Assembly: GCF_046054195.1 (NCBI RefSeq)
Contig: NZ_JBEQCS010000003.1
Coordinates: forward strand, 1-64,000
DNA from: Celerinatantimonas sp046054195
Lineage (GTDB): Bacteria; Pseudomonadota; Gammaproteobacteria; Enterobacterales; Celerinatantimonadaceae
Direction of reading: 5' to 3'
Length of the DNA: 64,000 bases
Shown: piece by piece, positions 28,246 to 36,876 of the stretch
Layout of the letters: every line of letters starts with the position of its first letter
Position numbering within the stretch: the stretch's first letter is position 1
Position numbers and translations under genes: made by a program
The notes under the pieces: generated by a model
Databases searched by the model: none
Seen by the model: the letters and a program-made list of their open reading frames with translations, nothing else
Told to the model about the DNA's origin: nothing

Positions 28246-29217
28246 ATGTTTATAGATAAGTTTAATCGCCGATTCAGCTATTTGCGTTTGTCGGTCACCG
28301 ACGTGTGCAATTTTAAATGTCAGTATTGTTTGCCTGATGGCTATCAGAAGCCATCTCAGGCTCAGCAATTTTTATCTCTGGAAGAAATTGCCAAACTGGT
28401 CACAACTTTTGCCCAATCAGGAACAAGTAAGATCCGTATCACCGGTGGTGAGCCCACGTTACGCCGTGATATCGAACAGATCATTGAATGTTGTGCTTTG
28501 CCGGAGCAAATCCACACAGTTGCGATGACAACCAACGGCTATCGCCTTAGTGAGAACGCCAAACAATGGAAGCAAGCTGGGTTATCGCGCGTAAATATCA
28601 GTATTGATAGTTTTGATGAACGTCTGTTTAACCAAATCACGGGGACGAACCGTTATACCAAAGTCGTAGCTGGAATCGAAAGCGCAATCGATTGTGGTTT
28701 AGAGGTCAAACTCAATACGGTTTTGATGAACAGTTATAATTTTCAGCAGTTCGAGCAAACTCTAGAACGCCTTAAACATTGGCCTGTTGAGTTACGTTAT
28801 ATTGAGCTGATGGAAACTCTTGAACAACGTCAATTCTTTGAACAAGAACATGTTAGCGGTGAAAAACTTAAACAGTTTTTATTGCTTAAAGGTTGGCGTG
28901 CTCAAAGCCGTGAACATGCCGCAGGCCCTGCTCAGGTATTTTCTCATCCTGATTATCTGGGCCAAGTTGGACTGATTCTCCCATACGAACAGAATTTCTG
29001 TGATAACTGTAATCGGCTGCGGATTTCTGCAACTGGCAAACTTCATCTTTGTTTGTTTGGAGAGCATGGTTACGATTTGCGCCCATATCTAAATGATGAT
29101 GATTCACAATCTTTAGCTCGAGCCATTAATAAGGCGCTTGATGATAAACGCGCCGGTCATCATCTACACGAGCGCGATCCTGGTCAGACTATTCACCTAG
29201 CATCTGTTGGTGGTTAA
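28246..29217 (+). CDS. moaA: GTP 3',8-cyclase
   Basis: The 323-residue radical-SAM enzyme starts molybdenum-cofactor synthesis by rearranging GTP. The N-terminal cluster cysteines are Cys21, Cys25 and Cys28 in CNFKCQYC; the C-terminal cluster set is in FCDNCNRLRISATGKLHLC; the protein ends with the functional Gly-Gly. I placed the start at 28246, behind GGAAAGG, where homology begins; the frame is open 31 codons further upstream through the leader RNA but that part is not protein-like. First gene of a tightly packed operon moaA-mobA-moaB-moaC-moaD-moaE. Confidence 0.97.
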   Translation: MFIDKFNRRFSYLRLSVTDVCNFKCQYCLPDGYQKPSQAQQFLSLEEIAKLVTTFAQSGTSKIRITGGEPTLRRDIEQIIECCALPEQIHTVAMTTNGYRLSENAKQWKQAGLSRVNISIDSFDERLFNQITGTNRYTKVVAGIESAIDCGLEVKLNTVLMNSYNFQQFEQTLERLKHWPVELRYIELMETLEQRQFFEQEHVSGEKLKQFLLLKGWRAQSREHAAGPAQVFSHPDYLGQVGLILPYEQNFCDNCNRLRISATGKLHLCLFGEHGYDLRPYLNDDDSQSLARAINKALDDKRAGHHLHERDPGQTIHLASVGG

Positions 29218-29218
29218 T

Positions 29219-29803
29219 GTGAGTCGATATCCTTTTATTAGTCTTATTTTAAGTGGCGGTCAGTCGCAACGAATGGGTCAGGATAAAGCCACTTTGCAAA
29301 TAGGCGAGCAGTCACTAATTAACAGACAAGTTCAGTTGCTTGAATCATTAAATATGCCGGTTTGGGTCAGTGGATATTACCCTCAGTATCACTATGTTGA
29401 GGATGATAGTGATGCCAAAGGGCCATTAGCTGGAATCGGTTCAGCGATGCGTACTCTTGAATCTCAAGCAAAAGCATTGCTCGTGATTGCGGTTGATATG
29501 CCGCTTTTAACGATTAGCGCATTATCTGAATTTTTAGCACTAGTCACGGAGCAAGAACAATGTTGGTTTACGGACCAATCTCGTTTCCCAATTTGGCTAC
29601 CCATTAATTCACAAACCTTACAACATACTAAAGCGTGCGAACAAAGCGGTAATTTTGCCTTAAAGCCTTGGCTTAGCCAACTGCAGGCGCGCTCTGTCAC
29701 TTGTTCACACATACAACAATTAACAAATACAAACACCCCAGAGCAATGGCAACAAGCTATTGCCTATTTAGATGGAGAAGAGCGTCATGAGTCACAGCGC
29801 TGA
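29219..29803 (+). CDS. mobA: molybdenum cofactor guanylyltransferase
   Basis: The 194-residue nucleotidyltransferase attaches GMP to molybdopterin to make the MGD form used by DMSO-reductase-family enzymes. The GTP-binding LILSGGQSQRMGQDKATL is at the N-terminus and DMPLL (about 97-101) holds the metal-binding Asp. I chose the GTG at 29219, one base after the moaA stop with GGTGG upstream; a TTG at 29207 is also open. In E. coli mobA is in a separate mobAB locus; here it is inserted between moaA and moaB. Confidence 0.92.
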   Translation: MSRYPFISLILSGGQSQRMGQDKATLQIGEQSLINRQVQLLESLNMPVWVSGYYPQYHYVEDDSDAKGPLAGIGSAMRTLESQAKALLVIAVDMPLLTISALSEFLALVTEQEQCWFTDQSRFPIWLPINSQTLQHTKACEQSGNFALKPWLSQLQARSVTCSHIQQLTNTNTPEQWQQAIAYLDGEERHESQR

Positions 29804-30299
29804 AGAATTTAAACCATTAAACATTGCTGTTTTAACTGTTTCTGACACACGTAGCGAAGAAAATGACACATCAGGTCAGTTTCTTGCTGAATCTTTAACG
29901 CAGGCAGGCCATAAATTGGCTGATCGTAAAATTGTCATTGACGATAAATATCAAATTCGCTCAGTTGTTAGCCAGTGGATTGCCGATAAAAGTGTTCATG
30001 CTGTGATTACCACTGGCGGAACAGGCTTTAGTGATCGTGATAACACACCCGAGGCAATTTCAGTTTTGTTAGATAAACAAGTTGAAGGTTTTGGTGAGGT
30101 ATTTCGCGCAATTTCTTTAGAAGAAATCGGAACATCTACGATTCAAAGTCGAGCTCTTGGGGGAATGGCGAATCATACGGTGGTCTTTTGTCTGCCAGGT
30201 TCGACTGGCGCTTGCCGTACAGGCTGGACAAAAATTCTTGCCGATCAGCTCGATAGCCGTCACAAACCATGTAATTTTGTCATGAACTTGGAGGCCTGA
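29787..30299 (+). CDS. moaB: molybdopterin adenylyltransferase-type protein MoaB
   Basis: The 170-residue MogA/MoaB-fold protein has AVLTVSDTRSEENDTSG at the N-terminus, ITTGGTGFSDRD (about 77-88) and LPGSTGACRTGW. The family adenylylates molybdopterin before metal insertion. The C-terminal layout is like MoaB rather than MogA. The ATG at 29787 follows GGAGAAGAG; an ATG five codons earlier is less well placed. It overlaps the end of mobA by 17 bases, which suggests translational coupling. Confidence 0.93.
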   Translation: MSHSAEEFKPLNIAVLTVSDTRSEENDTSGQFLAESLTQAGHKLADRKIVIDDKYQIRSVVSQWIADKSVHAVITTGGTGFSDRDNTPEAISVLLDKQVEGFGEVFRAISLEEIGTSTIQSRALGGMANHTVVFCLPGSTGACRTGWTKILADQLDSRHKPCNFVMNLEA

Positions 30300-30784
30300 T
30301 GAGCGGTTTTAGTCATATCGATCAACAGGGCAGAGCGAATATGGTTGATGTTTCAGATAAACAATCGACCGTTCGAGTTGCTAGGGCTCAAGCATTTGTG
30401 GTGATGAATGAGCAAACCTTGGATGCGATTATTCAGGGCCATCATCATAAAGGGGATGTTTTTGCCACGGCTCGTATTGCCGGTATTCAGGCGGCTAAAC
30501 AAACCAGTAGCTTAATTCCGTTATGTCATCCGTTGATGTTAACCAAAGTGAGTGTTGAGCTTAGCGCTGAGCCAGAGCATCATCGTGTCCGAATTGAAAC
30601 TATGGCTAAATTAACTGGCAAAACAGGCGTTGAAATGGAAGCGTTAACGGCTGCAAGTGTCGCTGCGCTGACTATTTATGATATGTGTAAAGCGTTGCAG
30701 CGTGATATGCGTATTGAAGGTGTTTGCTTGCTTGAGAAAGAAGGTGGGCGAAGTGGTCATTACATTAATCAGGAGGCTCAATGA
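30299..30784 (+). CDS. moaC: cyclic pyranopterin monophosphate synthase
   Basis: The 161-residue enzyme completes cyclic pyranopterin monophosphate formation after MoaA. Diagnostic segments are GRANMVDVSDKQSTVRVA near the start, LIPLCHPLMLTKV (about 77-89) and TGVEMEALTAASVAALTIYD (about 115-134, with the catalytic Lys nearby in MCKA). Its ATG shares a base with the moaB stop. Confidence 0.97.
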   Translation: MSGFSHIDQQGRANMVDVSDKQSTVRVARAQAFVVMNEQTLDAIIQGHHHKGDVFATARIAGIQAAKQTSSLIPLCHPLMLTKVSVELSAEPEHHRVRIETMAKLTGKTGVEMEALTAASVAALTIYDMCKALQRDMRIEGVCLLEKEGGRSGHYINQEAQ

Positions 30785-31026
30785 TTACCATTAGATTGTT
30801 TGCGCGATTGCGCGAACAGATTGGCCTTAGTTCACTTCAATGGGAACTTTCTGAGCCTATGACCATTCGCGCTTTGCTTGATGAACTCATTACAGGTGAC
30901 TTTCGTTGGCAAAAACTCGCTGAAGCAGAAGTTTTATGTGCGGTGAATCATCAGCAAGTGACATTTGATCAATTACTGAAAAGCGGTGATGAAGTTGCAT
31001 TTTTCCCGCCGGTGACTGGGGGCTAG
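30781..31026 (+). CDS. moaD: molybdopterin synthase sulfur-carrier subunit
   Basis: The 81-residue ubiquitin-like protein ends in VTGG, the Gly-Gly that is thiocarboxylated (by MoeB, not encoded here) to deliver sulfur. It overlaps moaC by 4 bases (ATGA) and precedes moaE by one base, so the two synthase subunits are made together. Confidence 0.96.
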   Translation: MITIRLFARLREQIGLSSLQWELSEPMTIRALLDELITGDFRWQKLAEAEVLCAVNHQQVTFDQLLKSGDEVAFFPPVTGG

Positions 31027-31027
31027 C

Positions 31028-31474
31028 ATGATTAAAATCCAACAGGACGATTTTAATGTGGGCGAGCAGTATGCTCGGTTAGCAAATAATCCAGAAGCGG
31101 GAGCAATTGTGTTTTTTGTCGGTTGTGTTCGAGACATGAACCAGGATGAACCTGTCTCTGGCTTATTTTTAGAACACTATCCGGATATGACTGAGAAAGT
31201 CATTGAACAAATTGTCGCTAAAGCAAAAGAGCATTGGCATTTAAGTGATGTAAATGTTGTGCATCGGGTAGGGCAACTCAATGTCAACGAGCAGATTGTG
31301 TTTGTTGGTGTTAGTGCCGCTCATCGCAACGATGCCTTTGCAGGGGCTGAATTTATTATGGATAAGCTAAAAACATCGGCACCGTTTTGGAAAAAAGAAG
31401 ACCGTCAAGGCAAAAGTTATTGGCTTGAGCAGCGCCAGAGCGACTTGCAAGCTGCTGATAAGTGGGCTGTTTAA
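31028..31474 (+). CDS. moaE: molybdopterin synthase catalytic subunit
   Basis: The 148-residue subunit inserts two sulfurs into the pterin precursor using MoaD. GAIVFFVGCVRDMN (about 25-38), LEHYPDMTEK and the active-site lysines in LKTSAPFWKKE (about 117-127) are present. Last gene of the operon, followed by a strong terminator. Confidence 0.96.
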   Translation: MIKIQQDDFNVGEQYARLANNPEAGAIVFFVGCVRDMNQDEPVSGLFLEHYPDMTEKVIEQIVAKAKEHWHLSDVNVVHRVGQLNVNEQIVFVGVSAAHRNDAFAGAEFIMDKLKTSAPFWKKEDRQGKSYWLEQRQSDLQAADKWAV

Positions 31475-31504
31475 GCTATTTATGTTTAAGCTATTTATTG
31501 TGTT

Positions 31505-31532
31505 AAAAGCCTGACTTTGGTCAGGCTTTTTT
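31505..31532. terminator. bidirectional terminator between moaE and moeA
   Basis: AAAGCCTGAC (31506-31515) pairs with GTCAGGCTTT (31520-31529) around TTTG, flanked by A-run and T-run. It serves the convergent moa operon and moeA. Confidence 0.92.
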
Positions 31533-31544
31533 ATCGATAAAAGA

Positions 31545-32780
31545 TTAGAGAGTTAAGAGAGCAGGAAACATCTCAATTGTAACGTTTTCACCTGGCTCAA
31601 TTGCTCCTCGTTCAAGTTCTAACACGGCAAAGCAGTTTGCTTGGGTGAATGAGAGTAACGAAGCGCTACTTTGACTACCAATGGGTTTGACTTCCCATTG
31701 TCCCTCGCTATTGACACTAGCAATCGCTCGCTGAAAATCGGTACGGCCTGGTTTTTTCTTAAATTTTGCACTGGCTTTTGCTTGCCATTGAGGCTGAAGT
31801 TGTACTTTGCCACCGCCTAGTTTCTCAAGAGCAGGTTTAACCAACTGCAAAAATGTTACCGCTGCTGATACCGGATTGCCTGGTAATCCGAAAAAGTAGC
31901 TATCACTTAACTGGCCAAAAGCGAATGGCTTGCCAGGTTTCATCGCAACTTTCCAAAATTCGATTTTGCCCAGTTTTTCAAGCGCATCTTTTGTAAAATC
32001 TGCTGTGCCGACAGAAACACCTGCGCTGCTAATAATGACATCACATTGCTCATTGGCTTTAAGTAAAACATCGCTAATGTGCTCTAATGAATCATCAATT
32101 GCTCCAAAATCGATGATTTTAACAGGCAGTCGTTCGAGCATTGCCGTCAACATGGCGCGATTAGAATCATAAATTTGCCCAAACTGCAGAGGCTCTCCTG
32201 GTGCTTTAAGTTCGTCCCCAGTCGAAAATAGCCCAACAGTGATGGGTTGGTAACACTCTACTTGCGCAGTTCCAATGCTAGCTAGTAATCCAATATGGGC
32301 CGCATTAAGTAGATCACCTTGCTCGGCAACGGTTGCCCCTTCAGCAATGCTATCGCCTGGTAATCGGACATTAGCGTGCTCTTTCGGTGGTTTAACCAAA
32401 GTTAATTGAGAGCCATTAGTCTGGGTATGCTCTTGCATGACGACGGTATCAGCGCCTTGTGGCATTGGCGCGCCTGTCATGATGCGAGCACATTCACCAG
32501 AGGTGATTTTATGTTGATTTGTGTCGCCAGCTAAGATTTTTTGTGTAATGGTTAAGCTTTGATGCGTTGCTAAGTCTTTATAGGCAAAGGCATAACCATC
32601 CATCGCCGAATTTGCAAAACCTGGCATTGCACTAGCAGCCTTTGCACTTTTGGCTAAATAGTGGCCATGTGCACATTGATAGGAACATGGCGCCGAAGTC
32701 GCTATAATAGGAAGCTTATTGATTAAAAAAGAGCGTGCTTCTTCTAAAAGCAATAGTTCAGGATTAGAACACGGGTCCAT
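31545..32780 (-). CDS. moeA: molybdopterin molybdenumtransferase
   Basis: The 411-residue enzyme inserts molybdate into adenylylated molybdopterin. The N-terminal MPGFANSAMDGYAF, the PGDSI and STGDEL segments and the C-terminal-half FGLPGNPVSAAVTFLQLV are all family signatures. It lies apart from moa on the other strand and is divergent from folE with a 116-base gap. No moeB is next to it, unlike the E. coli moeAB operon. Confidence 0.96.
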   Translation of the reverse strand: MDPCSNPELLLLEEARSFLINKLPIIATSAPCSYQCAHGHYLAKSAKAASAMPGFANSAMDGYAFAYKDLATHQSLTITQKILAGDTNQHKITSGECARIMTGAPMPQGADTVVMQEHTQTNGSQLTLVKPPKEHANVRLPGDSIAEGATVAEQGDLLNAAHIGLLASIGTAQVECYQPITVGLFSTGDELKAPGEPLQFGQIYDSNRAMLTAMLERLPVKIIDFGAIDDSLEHISDVLLKANEQCDVIISSAGVSVGTADFTKDALEKLGKIEFWKVAMKPGKPFAFGQLSDSYFFGLPGNPVSAAVTFLQLVKPALEKLGGGKVQLQPQWQAKASAKFKKKPGRTDFQRAIASVNSEGQWEVKPIGSQSSASLLSFTQANCFAVLELERGAIEPGENVTIEMFPALLTL

Positions 32781-32896
32781 ATGATCCTCGTAATATAGAA
32801 TGGATGAGAAGGCGTAATCATACCAGTAATTGGACTTGGTATGAGTAAAGGGTTAGGGATTTTGACCACAATATTTCCATTTAAGGAACGTTTTGC

Positions 32897-33553
32897 ATGA
32901 ACGAAATTTCCAACGATGCTTTGAATGTGCAAAAAGCATTAGTTGCTGCCGGTATCGAAACACCGAGCATCCAAAACACTCTAGAATCGAGTGAAAAAAT
33001 TGCCCAAATAGGGAGCCATTTTCAGGAGATATTAAACATACTTGGAATGGATTTAACCGATGATAGTTTAACTGAAACGCCCCATCGCATTGCTAAAATG
33101 TATGTTCAGGAAATATTTCAAGGGCTAGATTATCGAAACTTTCCGAAGATTACCTTGATCGACAACAAGATGGATGTTGACGAAATGGTGACGGTTAAAA
33201 ATATTGGTATGATCAGTACCTGTGAACATCATTTTGCAGCCATTGATGGCTTTGCTCATGTAGCCTATATCCCAAAAGGGAAGGTGATTGGTCTATCTAA
33301 AATTAACCGCGTCGTGCGCTTTTTTGCTCAGCGCCCGCAGGTGCAGGAGCGGCTCACCAGACAAATCTTAATTGCTCTTCAAACCATTCTTCATACACAA
33401 GATGTTGCTGTTCGAATTAATGCAGTTCATTATTGCGTTAAATCTCGTGGCGTAGCTGATCACTCCAGCGATACAACGACAACAGCACTTGGTGGCGGAT
33501 TTAAAACTAACCTTGCCACTCGTCAGGAATTTTTGCATCAGCTCAAAGTCTGA
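32897..33553 (+). CDS. folE: GTP cyclohydrolase I
   Basis: The 218-residue enzyme converts GTP to dihydroneopterin triphosphate, the first step of folate synthesis. The zinc ligands are Cys109 and His112 in STCEHHFAAIDG and the Cys of HYCVKSRG (about 180). VAYIPKGKVIGLSKINRV is also diagnostic. AAGGAACG precedes the start. A GTP-using pterin gene divergent from moeA fits a local grouping of pterin genes, though the pathways differ. Confidence 0.97.
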   Translation: MNEISNDALNVQKALVAAGIETPSIQNTLESSEKIAQIGSHFQEILNILGMDLTDDSLTETPHRIAKMYVQEIFQGLDYRNFPKITLIDNKMDVDEMVTVKNIGMISTCEHHFAAIDGFAHVAYIPKGKVIGLSKINRVVRFFAQRPQVQERLTRQILIALQTILHTQDVAVRINAVHYCVKSRGVADHSSDTTTTALGGGFKTNLATRQEFLHQLKV

Positions 33554-33630
33554 TATGCTATAGCCATTAAAAATGTAGGTATAAATATATTGGCTGATGT
33601 TCGTATAAGCCAATAAGGTATGAATAAGAT

Positions 33631-34188
33631 ATGAATAATATCGCGCAATCATTTGAAGTTCGTGCTGTACGAGCGATTGATCTTTATAAATTTTGCGAAA
33701 TTTTAATGGATGCAACTCGCTGGTTTGAAAATGATGGCGAGGCCTTTTGGGATCGCCAACAGATTGTTCCGCACACAATTTTAGCGCACTATCGAATTGA
33801 CGAACTTTTTTTGGGCTATGTTGATAAGCAGCCTGTTGCTGCCATGATTTTTAATAATCGTTGCCACTGGCCTCAGATTAGTGAATCACAGCGCCGTGCC
33901 AGCCTGTTTGTCCATAAATTGGCGGTAACTCGAGAATCTTCTGGAAAAGGTTATTCAGAAAAAATGCTGGATTGGGCCTATCAGCAAAGTGTCTCTCAAG
34001 GTTATAACCAACTCATTTTATTGTGTAATTGCTATCACAATAAGCTTCGTCAGTTATGGCAACGTTTCGGCTTTAATGAAATTAATAGCCAAGATGAGCA
34101 AGGCGAGTTAAATCGGTATTATGTTCAGCCGGTTGAATTAGGCAAACGACTGGGTAACGGAAAAGGCTTATTGAATGCTTTGGTATAA
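33631..34188 (+). CDS. GNAT-family N-acetyltransferase
   Basis: This 185-residue protein has the central acetyl-CoA fold: FVHKLAVTRESSGKGYSEKM (about 91-110) with the pyrophosphate-binding loop SSGKGYSEKML, then LILLCNCYHNKLRQLWQRFGF. Substrate unknown. It ends four bases before the acylphosphatase gene, so the two are one transcript. The ATG at 33631 follows AAGATATG poorly; no better start is seen. Confidence 0.82.
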   Translation: MNNIAQSFEVRAVRAIDLYKFCEILMDATRWFENDGEAFWDRQQIVPHTILAHYRIDELFLGYVDKQPVAAMIFNNRCHWPQISESQRRASLFVHKLAVTRESSGKGYSEKMLDWAYQQSVSQGYNQLILLCNCYHNKLRQLWQRFGFNEINSQDEQGELNRYYVQPVELGKRLGNGKGLLNALV

Positions 34189-34191
34189 ACC

Positions 34192-34461
34192 ATGGTAATT
34201 TGTAAACATATTTACGTATCTGGTCGAGTTCAGGGCGTAGGATATCGTTATTACACAATGCTTGAAGCGAGGCGTTTAGGCCTCGCTGGTTTTGCCAAAA
34301 ATCTTCGCGATGGCCGTGTTGAAGTCGTTGCGAAAGGGCAACAAGAGCAGGTCGATAAGTTTATTCAATTTCTAAATCACGCATCCCCTGCGGCAAAAGT
34401 GACTTCACTAGAAGTTGAAGATAACTATCAATGGGACAGTCAAGGTTTTACCACTGGCTAG
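34192..34461 (+). CDS. yccX: acylphosphatase
   Basis: The 89-residue enzyme hydrolyses carboxyl-phosphate bonds of small acyl phosphates. The phosphate-binding loop GRVQGVGYRYYT contains Arg19, and Asn37 lies in GFAKNLRDGRVEVVAKG. Usual length for the family. Co-transcribed with the GNAT gene. Confidence 0.94.
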   Translation: MVICKHIYVSGRVQGVGYRYYTMLEARRLGLAGFAKNLRDGRVEVVAKGQQEQVDKFIQFLNHASPAAKVTSLEVEDNYQWDSQGFTTG

Positions 34462-35006
34462 AAACTGTCAACGTTTGGTGGTTAAGACTCATTTCATTAA
34501 AAGCTCTTCCTTTTTATAACTTATTAATAATACTAATTTTTATGTGTCAGAGCAGCTGTTCGAAACGACTGTTGGCTCTGATGATGTGCTCTTTGCCATA
34601 AACATTGGGTCATCAGTCACTTAAATGCTACGAACAATAACTTTGCGATGATTTTATGGGCAAACAACGACTTACTGGCATGTTTTATATCATATAGATT
34701 TTCTTCATCATCAATACAATTAATAACTAATGTATCCATAAAAAGGTTCGATTAAATTTTAATATTTTCAGTGACTTTATTAATAATGTTTTATTGCTTA
34801 TTAAAGCATGTCTTAAGATTTAAATAAAAATTAAGATGTTAATCCCTTATATAAAAAGGGGTATTTATTGTTTTTAAGTAGTTGCCTTATACATATTTAT
34901 TATTTTTTAAGTATTAAAAAGAATAAATAAATTAAATGAAAAGAATAATAGATAGCGGTTGATTATTGTCCTTTGTTAGCGATAAAATCTATTTCGATTA
35001 TCTTGC
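34462..35006. other. 545-base AT-rich non-coding region
   Basis: The stretch becomes extremely AT-rich to the right (from about 34700), with no open frame or clear hairpin. It precedes the yciT-type regulator and probably carries its promoter. Such AT-rich intergenic DNA is a typical H-NS target in enterobacteria, but nothing specific can be shown. Confidence 0.4.
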
Positions 35007-35048
35007 ATGCGTAAGAAAATCGAAAAATTCATTAACAATGAGACAAAA

Positions 35049-35792
35049 ATGAACGCCAGACGTAGTGAAATTATCCAAATTGTAAACCAACGATACAGAA
35101 TCACTGTTTCAGAACTTTCTGAACACACTGGCGTTTCTGAGGTCACGATTCGACAAGACCTTAATTACTTAGAGCAACTTGGCTACGTGAAGCGTATTCA
35201 CGGTGCAGCGGTCGCTATTGATAACGACGATATAGCCCAGCAGATGGAAGTGCGCTTTGGCACCAAACAAAAGCTAGCACAACGAGCAGCAGCGTTAGTT
35301 GAGCCTGGTGAAACAGTGATGATCGAAGGAGGCAGTGCCAATGCATTGCTAGCTCGAGAGCTTGCCGAACGCGAAGATGTCACATTGATTACCTCGAGTG
35401 CCTACATAGCTCATCTGCTACGTAGTACCAACTCCAATATTATTTTGCTTGGTGGTGTCTATCAACATCAAGGCGAGAGTTTAGTGGGGCCGCTTACTCG
35501 TTATTGCATAGAAAAAGTTCATTTTAGTACGGCATTCATTGGGATTGATGGTTTTCATCAGGATACTGGTTTTACGAGCCGAGATATGATGCGTGCCGAT
35601 GTGGTTGATGCAATTTTAGCTAAACAGCGTCGCAATATTGTCTTAACAGATGCGAGTAAATTTGGGCTTATATTTCCATCGACACTAGGTGGTTCGATTG
35701 GTGCATTTGATTTGCTGGTTACAAGTCAAGATGCACCAGCGGATGATATTGCTTTCTTAAAGCAACAACCCATTGAGCTTATCACTGTTTAA
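35049..35792 (+). CDS. yciT: DeoR-family regulator, YciT ortholog
   Basis: The 247-residue protein has the DeoR N-terminal helix-turn-helix (ISEL-type segment VSELSEHTGVSEVTIRQDL, about 18-36) and a C-terminal sugar-phosphate-sensing domain. ANALLARELAE, SSAYIAHLLRST, ILLGGVYQHQGESLVGPLTR and GFTSRDMMRADVVDAIL agree closely with E. coli YciT. I chose Met at 35049, where homology starts; an earlier in-frame ATG at 35007 adds 14 lysine-rich residues. The ligand and targets are not clear from the sequence. The ompW gene 360 bases downstream is a candidate target. Confidence 0.88.
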   Translation: MNARRSEIIQIVNQRYRITVSELSEHTGVSEVTIRQDLNYLEQLGYVKRIHGAAVAIDNDDIAQQMEVRFGTKQKLAQRAAALVEPGETVMIEGGSANALLARELAEREDVTLITSSAYIAHLLRSTNSNIILLGGVYQHQGESLVGPLTRYCIEKVHFSTAFIGIDGFHQDTGFTSRDMMRADVVDAILAKQRRNIVLTDASKFGLIFPSTLGGSIGAFDLLVTSQDAPADDIAFLKQQPIELITV

Positions 35793-36152
35793 TTATTTGT
35801 TAAAATCTCACTCCATAAATAAACCAAGTTATTAACATTTATTTAATATAATATTTATTGATAACTTAGTTTATTCCTCCTTTATTTATAAAATCATTAT
35901 TTATTTGTATTCAATCTATTTATATCGCTATTTCTTATTAATTATTTCTAATACATTTAAAGTAAATTTATACATTTATTTAACAATTCGTTGAGTTATT
36001 GTTAGTTATAAATGTGACTCGTTGCATATTCTTTAAACGAATTGAGGGTTTATGAAAATTAACCCAGATCTACTTGATATCGATCAATATAAATAATGCG
36101 TTAAAAAGGCATTTTTACACCCACATAATAAATAGATTCTGGAGATATCTTT
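35793..36152. other. AT-rich non-coding region before ompW
   Basis: Very AT-rich and gene-free. It contains the FNR box noted separately and, further right, TTTACA and CATAAT elements that could serve as the ompW -10. No yciT terminator hairpin stands out. Confidence 0.4.
36074..36087. promoter_or_regulatory. perfect FNR box upstream of ompW
   Basis: TTGATATCGATCAA matches the FNR consensus TTGATNNNNATCAA exactly. Its centre is 72 bases before the ompW ATG, compatible with a class II-like position at about -41 to -45 if transcription starts near 36122-36125. ompW is FNR-controlled in E. coli, which supports the call. Confidence 0.75.
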
Positions 36153-36809
36153 ATGAGACTCAACGTTCGTCCTTCATGGATGGCTCTGACTGTGCTTTCT
36201 GCGTCACTTCTTGCTGTATCAACTGCAAATGCGGCTGATTTTAAACCAAAATCTGCAGGTGATTTTTTAATCCGTGCCCGTATTCTAGATGTTGTGCCTA
36301 ACGAAGATATTACAGGCTCAATTGCCGGTAGTGCTGATGTAAATAATGACGTTGTACCTGAGCTCGATTTTTCATATTTCTTTACCGATCATATCGCTGC
36401 GGAATTGATCGCGGGGACTACGAAACACGATGTAAAATGGAATGCTGGAAGTTCAAGTAAAGTTGATTTAGGTACTGTGCGGTTATTACCACCAACATTA
36501 ACACTGCAATACCACTTTATGCCAAAACAGCGTTTTAGCCCTTATGTCGGTGCAGGTATTAACTATACTCATTTCTTTGCTGAAGATACGGGTAGTGCAA
36601 ACTCATCTATCGACTATAAAGATCGGTTTGGCTATGCATTTCAAGCAGGTTTTGACTATGCAATCGCAGGCAATTGGTCAGTTAACCTTGATGTTAAAAA
36701 ATTATTCTTGCGTACCAAAGTTAATACAGTTGTCAGTGGCAATAATGTAAGTGCATCTGGTAGCTTAAACCCATGGCTGTTAGGCGTTGGTGTAGGTTAT
36801 CGCTTCTAA
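36153..36809 (+). CDS. ompW: outer membrane protein OmpW
   Basis: The 218-residue protein has a signal peptide ending ANA (about residue 27) and then an eight-strand beta-barrel. The first strand is DFLIRARILDVVPNED, the middle holds ELDFSYFFTDHIAAELIAGT and SPYVGAGINYTHFF, and the last strand ends LLGVGVGYRF with the terminal Phe needed for Bam assembly. OmpW forms a narrow hydrophobic channel for small molecules. GGAG precedes the start. Expression probably depends on FNR under low oxygen. A terminator follows. Confidence 0.95.
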   Translation: MRLNVRPSWMALTVLSASLLAVSTANAADFKPKSAGDFLIRARILDVVPNEDITGSIAGSADVNNDVVPELDFSYFFTDHIAAELIAGTTKHDVKWNAGSSSKVDLGTVRLLPPTLTLQYHFMPKQRFSPYVGAGINYTHFFAEDTGSANSSIDYKDRFGYAFQAGFDYAIAGNWSVNLDVKKLFLRTKVNTVVSGNNVSASGSLNPWLLGVGVGYRF

Positions 36810-36833
36810 TTAAGAAGTTTTGTTGCTAGGCTG

Positions 36834-36862
36834 AAAAACCACCTCAAACGAGGTGGTTTTTT
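36834..36862 (+). terminator. Rho-independent terminator after ompW
   Basis: AAAACCACCTC (36835-36845) pairs with GAGGTGGTTTT (36850-36860) around AAAC, followed by T. It ends 15 bases before the start codon of the lyase gene, whose ribosome site GGGAG sits right behind it. Confidence 0.9.
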
Positions 36863-36876
36863 AATGGGAGCAATAA

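Noticed and set aside
28075..28368. 97-codon minus-strand frame across the moaA leader
   Set aside because: Covers the structured leader and the moaA start antisense; composition is not protein-like.
33368..33778. 136-codon minus-strand frame across folE and the GNAT start
   Set aside because: Overlaps two firm genes and reads as an antisense shadow.
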